Positions 1 to 7,352 of a DNA stretch of 15,772 bases are shown here, piece after piece; position 1 is the first letter of the stretch; every line of letters starts with the position of its first letter. The DNA comes from DATBLZ01 sp036555065 (lineage in GTDB: Bacteria > Pseudomonadota > Gammaproteobacteria > Steroidobacterales > Rariloculaceae), in contig DATBLZ010000005.1 in NCBI GenBank assembly GCA_036555065.1, forward strand, positions 1 through 15,772. Reading direction: 5' to 3'. The notes under the pieces were generated by a model that saw only the letters and a list, made by a program, of their open reading frames with translations, did no database searches and had not been told where the DNA came from. Position numbers and translations under genes: made by a program.

Positions 1-69
1 CCGTCGACTCTGTACTACATCCGCCACAGCCGAGCGCCACTCGGCTTCACCAGTGCGAATCGCCGTATC
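1..69 (-). pseudogene. Remnant of a tyrosine integrase (DUF4102 arm-binding region), broken
   Basis: Read on the minus strand, positions 59-18 translate to FALVKPSGARLWRM. A TAG stop follows (17-15) where the family usually has Lys, and the frame then resumes as YRVDG (14-1, running off the window). This matches the N-terminal DUF4102 segment of P4-type tyrosine integrases (typical form: DGGL.LLV.PSG.KLWR.KYR..G). Just upstream, GATACG (69-64) encodes the expected Asp-Thr but in another frame, so there appears to be a frameshift at 63-60 as well as the stop. The fragment sits about 160 bp beyond the 3' end of the tRNA-Asn gene, where island integrases normally lie. The motif match is short and a second minus-strand frame is also open across this stretch, so this remains a motif-level call. 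The rest of the gene would lie outside the window. Confidence 0.5.
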
Positions 70-206
70 GGGGTACCATTCCGGGGACTGCGCCGGATAC
101 CCCAGCTGTACCCCAACCACGGTACGCGGATCGATGGATCGCTGAAGATCTTTGCGGATCAGGAAACGCTAGGAAAACAGGTGTTTTGCAGCGTTATTAC
201 GGACGA

Positions 207-230
207 CTCTGGACCATCTTGGATCCAGAG
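207..230 (-). terminator. Hairpin immediately downstream of tRNA-Asn
   Basis: Positions 207-213 (CTCTGGA) and 224-230 (TCCAGAG) are perfect 7-bp inverted repeats around a 10-nt loop, and the hairpin begins one base after the encoded CCA of the tRNA. It could end or help process the tRNA transcript. No T-run follows on the minus strand, so it is not a canonical intrinsic terminator. Confidence 0.25.
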
Positions 231-231
231 A

Positions 232-306
232 TGGCTCCCCGGGCCGGACTCGAACCAGCGACCAACGGATTAACAGTCCGTCGCTCTACCACTGAGCTAC
301 CGGGGA
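232..306 (-). tRNA. tRNA-Asn (anticodon GUU)
   Basis: The minus strand folds into a complete 75-nt cloverleaf. The acceptor stem is TCCCCGG / CCGGGGA, the D stem GCTC / GAGC, the anticodon stem ACGGA / TCCGT with loop CTGTTAA (anticodon GTT), and the T stem GCTGG / CCGGC with loop TTCGAGT. The discriminator base is G and the 3' CCA is encoded in the DNA. It decodes Asn codons AAC and AAU. It lies 28 bp downstream of the aspartate aminotransferase gene on the same strand and could be co-transcribed with it. Its 3' end faces an integrase remnant, so it has probably served as an attachment site for an integrative element. Confidence 0.98.
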
Positions 307-334
307 ACCGGTAGAAAAGCACGCGCATTCTAGC

Positions 335-1519
335 TTACGCGGCCATGAATTTCTCGACGCGCGCCAGCGCTGTGACGAGCGTCTCGAGCGACGCCGCGAA
401 GGAGATTCGCAGATGCCCCGGCGCGCCGAACGCCGATCCCGGCACGACGGCGACGCCGGCGGAATCAAGCAGCCGTTCGCAGAGTACGACGTCGTCGTCG
501 ATTCCTTTCATGCGCATCGCTTCGGCGACGTTGGGGAACAAGTAGAACGCGCCCTGCGCGGGCCGGCATGCGAAGCCCGGAATCGCAGCGAGGCGCGGAA
601 GTATCGCGTCGTGCCGCTCTTTGAACGCCGCGCACATCTCGCGTACCGACTTTTGATCCCCGTTGAGCGCCGCGCGAGCCGCCGCCTGGGAGATCGTGCA
701 CGCATTCGTCGTGCTCTGCCCTTGAATCGTCGTCATGGCTTTGATCAAGGCCACGGGACCCGCGGCATAGCCCAAGCGCCAGCCGCTCATCGCGTAACCT
801 TTCGACATGCCGTTAACGGTGAGCGTGCGCTCGTAGAGGTCGGGGCACGCGTCGGCGAAGCTCGCGAACGGCTCGTCCGCCCAGTAGATGTGCTCGTAGA
901 TCTCATCGCTGAGCACGATCACGCGCGGATGCTCGCGCAACACCGCCCCGAGCGTCTGCCACTGCGTGCGCGTGTATACAGAGCCGGTCGGATTGCAGGG
1001 GCTATTCAAGATCACGAGGCGCGTCGCGGGCGTGATCGCACCCGCGAGCTGCTCGGCGGTCATCGTGAAATCGTGCTCCGCGGCCGTATGCACGATCACG
1101 GGCTCGGCGTCGGCGAGCCTGACCATCTCGGGGTACGAGACCCAGTACGGAGCAGGGACGACGACCTCGTCGCCGAGATCGAGTAACGCTTGGCAGGCAT
1201 TGAAGCACGCTTGCTTCGCGCCGCTCGTGACGAGAATTTGTGCGGGCTCATAATCGAGACCGTTCTCGCGCCGGAGCTTCGCGGCAATCGCGAGCTTGAG
1301 CTGATGGGTGCCGTCGAGCGCCGTGTACTTCGTGTTCCCCGAGCGGATCGCCTCGATCCCGGCCGCTCGAATGTGCTCGGGGGTCGCGAAATCCGGCTCG
1401 CCGGCGCTCAAGCTGATGATGTCGTGGCCGGCCTCGCGCAGACTGATCGCCTTTGCCGTCATGCCCACGGTCGCCGAGGGCCGAATCCGTTGCAGGCGGT
1501 GAGCCAGTCGAATGCTCAT
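335..1519 (-). CDS. aspC: Aspartate aminotransferase (class I, PLP-dependent)
   Basis: A 394-residue cytosolic aminotransferase that interconverts aspartate + 2-oxoglutarate and oxaloacetate + glutamate, using pyridoxal phosphate. Visible motifs in order: SLSAGEPDF (36-44, substrate loop), TSGAKQA (98-104, phosphate-side glycine region), NSPCNPTG (172-179), SDEIYE (204-209, Asp205 to the PLP ring nitrogen and Tyr208), SKGYAMSGWRLGY (239-251, Schiff-base Lys240), and RISF near the C-terminus (Arg371, substrate carboxylate). Length and motifs fit the Rhizobium/Thermus-type (subgroup I-beta) enzymes rather than E. coli AspC, so related specificities cannot be excluded. The reading frame stays open far upstream, but MSIRLAHRLQ is the family N-terminus, and longer forms would run through uvrB. 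The start lies only 42 bp from the divergent uvrB start. Confidence 0.93.
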   Translation of the reverse strand: MSIRLAHRLQRIRPSATVGMTAKAISLREAGHDIISLSAGEPDFATPEHIRAAGIEAIRSGNTKYTALDGTHQLKLAIAAKLRRENGLDYEPAQILVTSGAKQACFNACQALLDLGDEVVVPAPYWVSYPEMVRLADAEPVIVHTAAEHDFTMTAEQLAGAITPATRLVILNSPCNPTGSVYTRTQWQTLGAVLREHPRVIVLSDEIYEHIYWADEPFASFADACPDLYERTLTVNGMSKGYAMSGWRLGYAAGPVALIKAMTTIQGQSTTNACTISQAAARAALNGDQKSVREMCAAFKERHDAILPRLAAIPGFACRPAQGAFYLFPNVAEAMRMKGIDDDVVLCERLLDSAGVAVVPGSAFGAPGHLRISFAASLETLVTALARVEKFMAA

Positions 1520-1561
1520 ACTCCGATACCTTAAGATGACGTTTCGCGTTCGCGGGCCATT

Positions 1562-3628
1562 ATGACCGATCGGCAATTCGAGCTCGTATCCGACTTTGCA
1601 CCCGCCGGCGACCAGCCGGAGGCGATCGCGCGGCTGCTCGACGGCATCGGCAGCGGGCTCGCGGCTCAGACGTTGCTCGGTGTGACGGGATCCGGAAAGA
1701 CCTACGTAATGTCCGAAGTCATCGCCAAGGTGCAGCGCCCGACGCTGATCCTTGCGCACAACAAGACGCTCGCGGCGCAGCTCTATGGGGAGATGCGGGA
1801 GTTCTTTCCCCACAATTCCGTCGAGTACTTCGTCTCGTACTACGACTACTACCAGCCCGAAGCGTACGTTCCGTCGACCGATACCTACATCGAGAAAGAC
1901 GCATCGATCAACAGCCACATCGAGCAGATGCGGCTCTCGGCGACGAAAGCGCTGCTCGAGCGGCGTGACGTCGTCATCGTCGCGACGGTCTCGGCCATCT
2001 ACGGTTTGGGCGACCCCGAAGCCTACCACGGCATGATCATGCACCTCGTGCGCGGCGCAGCGATCGATCAGCGCTCGATGCTGCGCAGGCTCGCGGAGCT
2101 GCAGTACACGCGCAATCCCGTCGACTTGGCGCGGGGCACGTTTCGGGTGCGCGGCGACGTCATCGACATCTTCCCGGCGGATTCCGAGCGCGATGCCGTG
2201 CGCGTCGAGCTCTTCGATGAAGAAATCGAGGAGATCAGCCTCTTCGATCCGCTCACGGGGGCAATCACACAGGTCGTGCCGCGCACGACGATCTACCCGA
2301 AAACCCACTATGTGACGCCGCGCGAAACGCTCGTCGCGGCCGTCGATCAGATACGCGCCGAGCTCGGGCCGCGGCTCAAGGAGCTCCGTGCCGCGAACAA
2401 GCTCGTCGAAGCGCAGCGGCTCGAGCAGCGCACGCGCTTCGACATGGAAATGATCCTCGAGGTCGGCTATTGCACGGGCATCGAGAATTATTCGCGGTTT
2501 CTGTCGGGCCGGCGGCCCGGCGAGCCGCCGCCGTGCCTATTCGATTATTTGCCGCATGACGGCTTGTTGTTCGTCGATGAGAGCCACGTGACCATCCCGC
2601 AGCTCGGCGGTATGTATCGCGGCGACCGGGCGCGCAAGGAGACGCTCGTCGAATACGGGTTCCGTCTGCCGTCGGCGCTCGACAACCGGCCGCTAAGGTT
2701 CGATGAGTTCGAGGCGATCGCGCCACAAATGATCTTCGTCTCGGCGACGCCCGCCGACTACGAGCGCGAGCACTCGGGCCAAGTCGTCGAGCTCCTCGTG
2801 CGGCCGACGGGCCTCGTCGATCCCGAGGTCGAGGTGCGGCCCGCGAGCTCGCAAGTCGGCGACGTGCTCTCGGAGATCAACGCGCGTGTTGCCATCAAGG
2901 AACGCGTGCTCATCACGACATTGACCAAACGCATGGCCGAGGATCTCACGGACTACTTGCAAGAGCACGGCGTCCGCGTGCGCTATCTGCATTCCGATAT
3001 CGAGACGGTCGAGCGCACCGAGATCATTCGCGACCTCAGACTCGGCGAGTTCGACGTGCTCGTCGGCATCAATCTGCTGCGCGAGGGCCTCGATATGCCC
3101 GAGGTCTCGCTCGTGGCCGTCTTCGACGCCGATAAGGAAGGCTTTCTGCGTTCCGAGGGCTCACTCATCCAGACGATCGGCCGTGCGGCGCGCAACGTTC
3201 ACGGCAAAGCGATTCTCTATGCCGACGCCGTCACGGGCTCGATGCAACGCGCAATCGACGAGACCGACCGCCGGCGGCGCCGGCAGGTCGAGCACAACCG
3301 CGTCCATGGGATCGAGCCCAAGTCCATCGTGAAGTCGGTCCACGACATCATGGAAGGCGCCCGCGAGTCGTTACACGGCCGGCGGCGCGACCGGCGCGCG
3401 GAGCGCCCAACGGACGTGGAGAAGCTTACGCCCGAGGAGTTGCTCGCGAAGATTCAAAAGCTCGAAAAGCGCATGTACGAACACGCGCGCGAGCTCGAGT
3501 TCGAAGAAGCCGCGCGGATCCGCGACGAAATTTCGATGTTGCGGCGGGATGGCCTCGTCGCGCCCGAGCAAGTCGAGGACGCGCACGAAGCGATCGAGGC
3601 CGAGGCCGGAAAAGAGACGGACGTCTAG
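1562..3628 (+). CDS. uvrB: Excinuclease ABC subunit B (UvrB)
   Basis: The damage-verifying helicase-like subunit of UvrABC nucleotide excision repair. It receives DNA from UvrA, probes the lesion with its beta-hairpin and recruits UvrC. The protein has 688 residues (E. coli form 673) and looks intact: Walker A GVTGSGKT at 40-47, the beta-hairpin region with YYDYYQPEAYVPSTDTYIEK at 93-112, the DESH helicase box at 339-342, SAT at 394-396, motif VI QTIGRAARN at 537-545, and a C-terminal UVR domain (about 621-663) that contacts UvrC. ATG 1562 gives the standard N-terminus but has no clear Shine-Dalgarno site. I found no CTG-N10-CAG LexA box in the 42-bp gap or just inside the flanking genes, so SOS control is not visible. 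Its TAG stop overlaps the stop of the convergent Nudix gene. Confidence 0.99.
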   Translation: MTDRQFELVSDFAPAGDQPEAIARLLDGIGSGLAAQTLLGVTGSGKTYVMSEVIAKVQRPTLILAHNKTLAAQLYGEMREFFPHNSVEYFVSYYDYYQPEAYVPSTDTYIEKDASINSHIEQMRLSATKALLERRDVVIVATVSAIYGLGDPEAYHGMIMHLVRGAAIDQRSMLRRLAELQYTRNPVDLARGTFRVRGDVIDIFPADSERDAVRVELFDEEIEEISLFDPLTGAITQVVPRTTIYPKTHYVTPRETLVAAVDQIRAELGPRLKELRAANKLVEAQRLEQRTRFDMEMILEVGYCTGIENYSRFLSGRRPGEPPPCLFDYLPHDGLLFVDESHVTIPQLGGMYRGDRARKETLVEYGFRLPSALDNRPLRFDEFEAIAPQMIFVSATPADYEREHSGQVVELLVRPTGLVDPEVEVRPASSQVGDVLSEINARVAIKERVLITTLTKRMAEDLTDYLQEHGVRVRYLHSDIETVERTEIIRDLRLGEFDVLVGINLLREGLDMPEVSLVAVFDADKEGFLRSEGSLIQTIGRAARNVHGKAILYADAVTGSMQRAIDETDRRRRRQVEHNRVHGIEPKSIVKSVHDIMEGARESLHGRRRDRRAERPTDVEKLTPEELLAKIQKLEKRMYEHARELEFEEAARIRDEISMLRRDGLVAPEQVEDAHEAIEAEAGKETDV

Positions 3629-4116
3629 CGCAAGGGGTCGGCCATCGCCATTTCGCGCGCGCTGCGCCCGCGCTTTCGACGGTACGGCCAAAGCTCGGCC
3701 GAGTCGATTAGCGGCTGAATGTGCCGACGAAACGAGTTGATCGCCCCGAGCTCGAACCCGGTACGCAGCTCGTCGGCTTCGGCCATTCCCGCGACTTCGG
3801 CATAAGAGAACCAGCCGATGCCGAGCAGCTCTTTGGGGTCGAACCACTCGACCGGCGAATCGATCTCGCAGCCGAAGACCCGGTGCGTGTGGCCGCGGTA
3901 AATGCAGTCGCCGAGCTCGATGAGGTAAGGGACGCGTAGCCTGACCTCCTCGAGAATCTCGCGCCGCAAGCCCGCTATCGGCTCCTCGGAATCCTTGAGC
4001 CGCCCGCCCAAGAGACCCCATTTGCCCGCTTTGTCGGGACGTCGAGAATTGTGCTGCGCGAGCAGAAACCGATGCTTACGCATGAGCACGCAACGGACTC
4101 GATCCACTGACTTCAT
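3625..4116 (-). CDS. Nudix hydrolase
   Basis: A 163-residue cytosolic Nudix-fold protein that should hydrolyse a nucleoside-diphosphate-linked substrate with Mg2+. The Nudix box (G-x5-E-x7-REU-x-EE-x-G-U) runs from Gly38 to Leu60: G38, E44, R52-E53, I54 and E56-E57 are present, but the late Gly is Arg59. The metal-binding glutamates are intact, so activity is expected. KWGLLGG just before the box is also typical. The substrate is not predictable; the Trp/Phe-rich C-terminal half resembles no subfamily I can name. Start 4116 (MKSVDR) was chosen as the more compact; an in-frame ATG at 4149 would add 11 residues but lies inside a hairpin. Neither has a strong ribosome site. The gene converges on uvrB with a 4-bp stop overlap. 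Confidence 0.85.
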   Translation of the reverse strand: MKSVDRVRCVLMRKHRFLLAQHNSRRPDKAGKWGLLGGRLKDSEEPIAGLRREILEEVRLRVPYLIELGDCIYRGHTHRVFGCEIDSPVEWFDPKELLGIGWFSYAEVAGMAEADELRTGFELGAINSFRRHIQPLIDSAELWPYRRKRGRSAREMAMADPLR

Positions 4117-4134
4117 TCTGATCAATAGGTTACA

Positions 4135-4166
4135 CGACGAATTTGTCATTTTTGTGACGATCGTCG
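4135..4166. promoter_or_regulatory. Hairpin upstream of the Nudix gene
   Basis: CGACGA (4135-4140) pairs with TCGTCG (4161-4166). Inside it, TTGTCA (4143-4148) pairs with TGACGA (4155-4160, one G-T pair) around the loop TTTTTG, leaving a two-base bulge at 4141-4142. The resulting 12-bp stem lies in the 168-bp AT-richer gap between two divergent genes and is 18 bp from the Nudix start. It could be an operator or a leader-RNA structure. Function is not established. Confidence 0.3.
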
Positions 4167-4272
4167 CAATAACCCCAAGATTGTTGTGGGATCTGCCGCC
4201 GCGCGCCGCATCTATTGAGTCCGAGACGCCAAAATGGGTATGGTGGCGCCTCGCGCCGATCTTCAATTCTAT

Positions 4273-4276
4273 GGAG
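4273..4276 (+). promoter_or_regulatory. Shine-Dalgarno site fixing the start of the SMP-30-like gene
   Basis: GGAG lies 8 nt before ATG 4285. This favours that start over an in-frame ATG at 4234, which would put 17 residues in front of the signal peptide. Confidence 0.6.
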
Positions 4277-4284
4277 TCAGAACA

Positions 4285-5238
4285 ATGAAAATGCGCCTCG
4301 CCGTCCCGATTGCCCTTCTCATCAGTGCCGGAGCCGCCGCCCAGGCGCCGCCCGCCGCGCCGGCCCCGTTCCGGGTGGGTCAGCCGCTCGGCGCGACCAA
4401 CGAAGCGGGAGTCGCGACGCCGCTGTCGGCCAACGTCAAGGTCTATGGGAGCTTTCATTTCTCCGAGAGCTGCACATTCGACCCGGCGCGCAACCTCATC
4501 CTCGCGATGAACGCGGGCAATCCGAACAATACTCAGGACGGGCGCGTGGTCTCGGAGGTCAATGACGGCTTCGTGTCGCTGATCAACCCCGACGGCAGCG
4601 TGCACACGGCCAAGTGGATCGGCGTGACGCGCGACGGCTTGACGCTCAACCACCCGCTCGGCAGCGCCATCGGGAACGGCGTGCTCTACACAGTCGATGG
4701 CGCGGTGCTGCGGACGTTCGATCTCGCAAGCGGAAACCCGCTCAAGGCCGTCGATCTCGCAGGCGCGGGCGCCACGTTCTTGAACGGCATCGGCGTCACC
4801 GCCGACGGCACGGCCTATATTTCCAATACGCGTCCACCCGAGATGATCTTGAAGGTCACGGCCGCCGGAACAATCTCCAAGTTCGTCGAAGGGGCCCCGC
4901 TCGCCGTGCCGAACGGCGTCGCCATCGACAACGACGGCAACATCGTCGTCGTCAACATCGGCGCCAACACCGTGCTGACGTTTAATCCGGCCGGCGAGCT
5001 GATCAAGACCGAAAACGCCGTGGAGAGCGGCAACGACGGGCTCGTGATCGCCGAGGACGGCACCAAATACGTGAGCAGCGTGCGCTTCGGCAGCGTCTCG
5101 CGCATTCGTCCGGGTCGGCCTGCCGAGATCATTGCCTCCGGCATCCCGGCCGCGGCGTCGATGTGCTACGACTCGGTGCAGAAACAGCTCGTGATCCCGA
5201 TGAATCCGAACAACGCGCTCGCGTTCATTAAGCTATAG
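4285..5238 (+). CDS. Exported SMP-30/gluconolactonase-like beta-propeller protein
   Basis: A 317-residue protein with a signal peptide (MKMRLAVPIALLISAGAAAQ, cleavage near residue 19-21) and a short Ala/Pro-rich linker to about residue 29, so probably periplasmic. The body consists of repeating 'NG-GVTADGTAYISN / PNGVAIDNDGNIVVVN / NDGLVIAEDGTKYVSS' blades typical of NHL/SMP-30 six-bladed propellers. Three residues sit where SMP-30 family proteins bind their divalent metal: Glu61 (in FSESCTFDPARN), Asn210 (in PNGVAID) and Asp251 (in GNDGLVIAEDG). The family hydrolyses sugar or other lactones, so a lactonase is a reasonable guess, but many members are uncharacterised. It is monocistronic, divergent from the Nudix gene and convergent with the pyruvate-kinase-like gene after a 26-bp gap. 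Confidence 0.75.
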   Translation: MKMRLAVPIALLISAGAAAQAPPAAPAPFRVGQPLGATNEAGVATPLSANVKVYGSFHFSESCTFDPARNLILAMNAGNPNNTQDGRVVSEVNDGFVSLINPDGSVHTAKWIGVTRDGLTLNHPLGSAIGNGVLYTVDGAVLRTFDLASGNPLKAVDLAGAGATFLNGIGVTADGTAYISNTRPPEMILKVTAAGTISKFVEGAPLAVPNGVAIDNDGNIVVVNIGANTVLTFNPAGELIKTENAVESGNDGLVIAEDGTKYVSSVRFGSVSRIRPGRPAEIIASGIPAAASMCYDSVQKQLVIPMNPNNALAFIKL

Positions 5239-5264
5239 AGCACCCGACCGCTCCGAGCGCCGAA

Positions 5265-7142
5265 TCAGCTACGGATTGCGTGGGCGAGGCGCAGCTCGCG
5301 CAGCATCGCGCGTTTCTTGCTCTGATGCGCTTGCATGCGCCGCAGGATGTCGTCGAGCGCCCGCACGGCGCTTGCGACGTGCGGGCCCTTGTTGAGCATG
5401 ACGCATTCGGCCCGATGAGCCATCGCTGCGTCCGTGATTTCTGCGCGCGATGGCATCCCGGTTTTGGCGAGGCTCTCGAGCACTTGCGTCGCCCAAATGA
5501 CCGGGATGTGGGCGGCCTCGCAGATCCACAGGATCTCCTCCTGGATTTCGGCCAGCCGCGCGAAGCCGCATTCGATGGCGAGGTCCCCGCGCGCGATCAT
5601 CACGCCGCAGCAGGGCCACCGCATCGCGGTCAGCAACATTTCCGGCAAGCTTTCGAAACCGCGCCGCGTCTCGATCTTGAGGACGATGGCCGGAAGACGA
5701 CCGCCGATACGCGTGAGCTCACGCTGCAGCGCTTCGACATCGGCGGCCGCATTCGCAAACGATAGCTCCACGACATCGGCGTGTCGCGCGACGAAGGGAA
5801 GGGCCTGGAGGTCCTGCCGAGTCAGCGCATCGAGCTTGACCGCGCTCTCGGGCAAATTGATGCCCTTGTCCGCGGTGAGCTTACTGCCGCCCGGCCGAGC
5901 TTGGGTGATGCGGACGAGGATTTGATCCTCCGCCACGCGCTCGATGACTCCACCGATCTTGCCGTCGTCGAACCAGATCGATTCGCCCGCGCGCACGTTG
6001 CGCGGCAACTCCGGAATCGTGCAGCCGAGTCGCGCGGCGGATACGATCCTTCCTTCGGAATCGAGTCTGGCGTTGCGCCCGGGGACTAAATCGCGCGTGA
6101 GCACGAGGGGGTCGCCGACGCAAAGCGAAATCGCAGCGGCGCTTGCCGGAAGATCCCCGACGGCGGCGTCTCGATCGAGATCGTCGTCCGGCGCGCTGGC
6201 ACGACGTAAGATCGTGCCGGGAACGATGTAAATCGTCTTGGTCGTCTCTGCCAAGCAGCCTTCGGCAGTCGCATCAATGACGACCATGCTTCGCTCGGCA
6301 CCGCGGGCATCCGTGAGACGCAGTTTCTCGCCCGCGTAGAGCCGCGAGAGCCATGCCGCCGGCAGGGGCAGGGACGCGACGGTCGGCTTGCCCGCGGCGA
6401 CGCCCGATTCTGGATACAGCCAAACTCGCGCCGGCGCCGTGACTCGGCCATACGCGTCGCGCTTAGGCCGGATGCGCGCGACCGCGGGCCCGGCCTCGAT
6501 CGGGCCGGTCCGCAATTTCGGTCCGGCGAGATCCATGACGACGCGGCACGTTCGGTCCAGGGCTCTTTCGGCGCGCCTTAAGTTCTCGATCATGCCCAAC
6601 CAAATCGACGGGCCGTCATGGGCACAATTGATGCGCATGCAATTCATGCCTTGCTCCAGCAAGTCGTGCACGAGCGTATCGTCGTGGGCCGCCTCGCTCG
6701 GCATCGTGACCATGATCCGCACGTCGCGGCCGCGCGGCGCAGCGCCGAGTAACGCGTCGGTATGCTCAGCCAGCAGTCGCTGCCCTTGCGAGAAATCCAC
6801 GACCGGAACGGCTCCGGCGGACCGTCGCCATGGCCGCCCCGCAAGGCTGTGCAGCACCTCGAGCACCGAATCCACGGTCGCCAAGATGTGCGACTCGCCG
6901 CGACCGAGCGAGGACAGTCCCATCTCCGCCAGACGCTGTTGCAGTGGCCTCAGATCATGGCGACGGAGCGCCAGGTAATGCACGAGGTTGCGCGCGCTCT
7001 CTCGATAGCTCGGGTGAACCGCGTCGAGCGACACGTGCGGCGTCGCGGCAGCGGCCACCATGTGCTCGCGGATCGTGAGCAGGTCGTTGAGCGCACGCTC
7101 GATCTCGGAGTTGCGAGGCGACCTGGCGTTCTCTGCCATCAT
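5265..7142 (-). CDS. Divergent pyruvate-kinase-like protein, N-terminally extended
   Basis: A 625-residue cytosolic protein with the pyruvate kinase barrel core. Matches: VRIMVTMP (141-148), GMNCMRINCAHD (165-176; typical GMNVARLNFSHG), VVMDLAGPKLRTG (201-213), FDDGKIGGVIE (391-401), KGINLPESAVKLDALT (426-441), VLKIETRRG (487-495, catalytic Lys489 and metal ligand Glu491), IARGDLAIE (516-524, Asp520), ATQVLES (551-557, Thr552) and RAEITDAA (566-573). Differences from housekeeping enzymes: about 140 extra N-terminal residues of unknown fold, a middle (B) domain of about 175 residues (216-390) instead of roughly 100, Ala174 replacing the Ser that helps bind K+, LNKGPH where SGETA is usual, and no C-terminal effector domain. 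It may be a phosphoenolpyruvate/pyruvate enzyme or use another substrate. Start 7142 (MMAEN) has AGG 7 nt upstream. A longer frame would overlap the divergent dehydrogenase gene. Confidence 0.8.
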   Translation of the reverse strand: MMAENARSPRNSEIERALNDLLTIREHMVAAAATPHVSLDAVHPSYRESARNLVHYLALRRHDLRPLQQRLAEMGLSSLGRGESHILATVDSVLEVLHSLAGRPWRRSAGAVPVVDFSQGQRLLAEHTDALLGAAPRGRDVRIMVTMPSEAAHDDTLVHDLLEQGMNCMRINCAHDGPSIWLGMIENLRRAERALDRTCRVVMDLAGPKLRTGPIEAGPAVARIRPKRDAYGRVTAPARVWLYPESGVAAGKPTVASLPLPAAWLSRLYAGEKLRLTDARGAERSMVVIDATAEGCLAETTKTIYIVPGTILRRASAPDDDLDRDAAVGDLPASAAAISLCVGDPLVLTRDLVPGRNARLDSEGRIVSAARLGCTIPELPRNVRAGESIWFDDGKIGGVIERVAEDQILVRITQARPGGSKLTADKGINLPESAVKLDALTRQDLQALPFVARHADVVELSFANAAADVEALQRELTRIGGRLPAIVLKIETRRGFESLPEMLLTAMRWPCCGVMIARGDLAIECGFARLAEIQEEILWICEAAHIPVIWATQVLESLAKTGMPSRAEITDAAMAHRAECVMLNKGPHVASAVRALDDILRRMQAHQSKKRAMLRELRLAHAIRS

Positions 7143-7352
7143 GGCGAAACCTGCTCCCGAACGATGCCCGACCGTGCATTGTCTGCGCTCAAGGCTACGC
7201 CAATATGACGTGATCGCCGTCAGTAGAAATACGAGTGTTGTGGCGGTGCCAGCCCAGACCAGCGAATATCGCCGAGTGCAGGCTGTGCACGCGCGCGCTA
7301 CCCGGTACCATAGCGACTCCGGCTTGGGCTTCAGTCGAGGAATCGAGGGCTC
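7143..7352. other. Divergent intergenic region, 210 bp
   Basis: This gap separates the pyruvate-kinase-like gene from the TRAP operon and must hold promoters for both. GTGCA (7276-7280) and TGCAC (7286-7290) form an inverted repeat around 5 bases that could be an operator half-site pair. I found no convincing -35/-10 pair. Confidence 0.3.

Noticed and set aside
1..170. An alternative open minus-strand frame (VVGVQLGYPAQSPEWYPDTAIR...) across the integrase remnant
   Set aside because: It is open but has no start codon in view and no family I recognise, whereas the other frame carries a specific integrase motif beside a tRNA. Not fully excluded.
1480..1580. A possible SOS (LexA) box controlling uvrB
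   Set aside because: No CTG-N10-CAG-like palindrome is present in the short gap or just inside the neighbouring gene.
1520..2308. An upstream extension of the aminotransferase frame through uvrB on the minus strand
   Set aside because: It lies antisense to a clear uvrB, has no aminotransferase-like residues, and reads as arginine/aspartate-rich shadow sequence. The family N-terminus begins at 1519.
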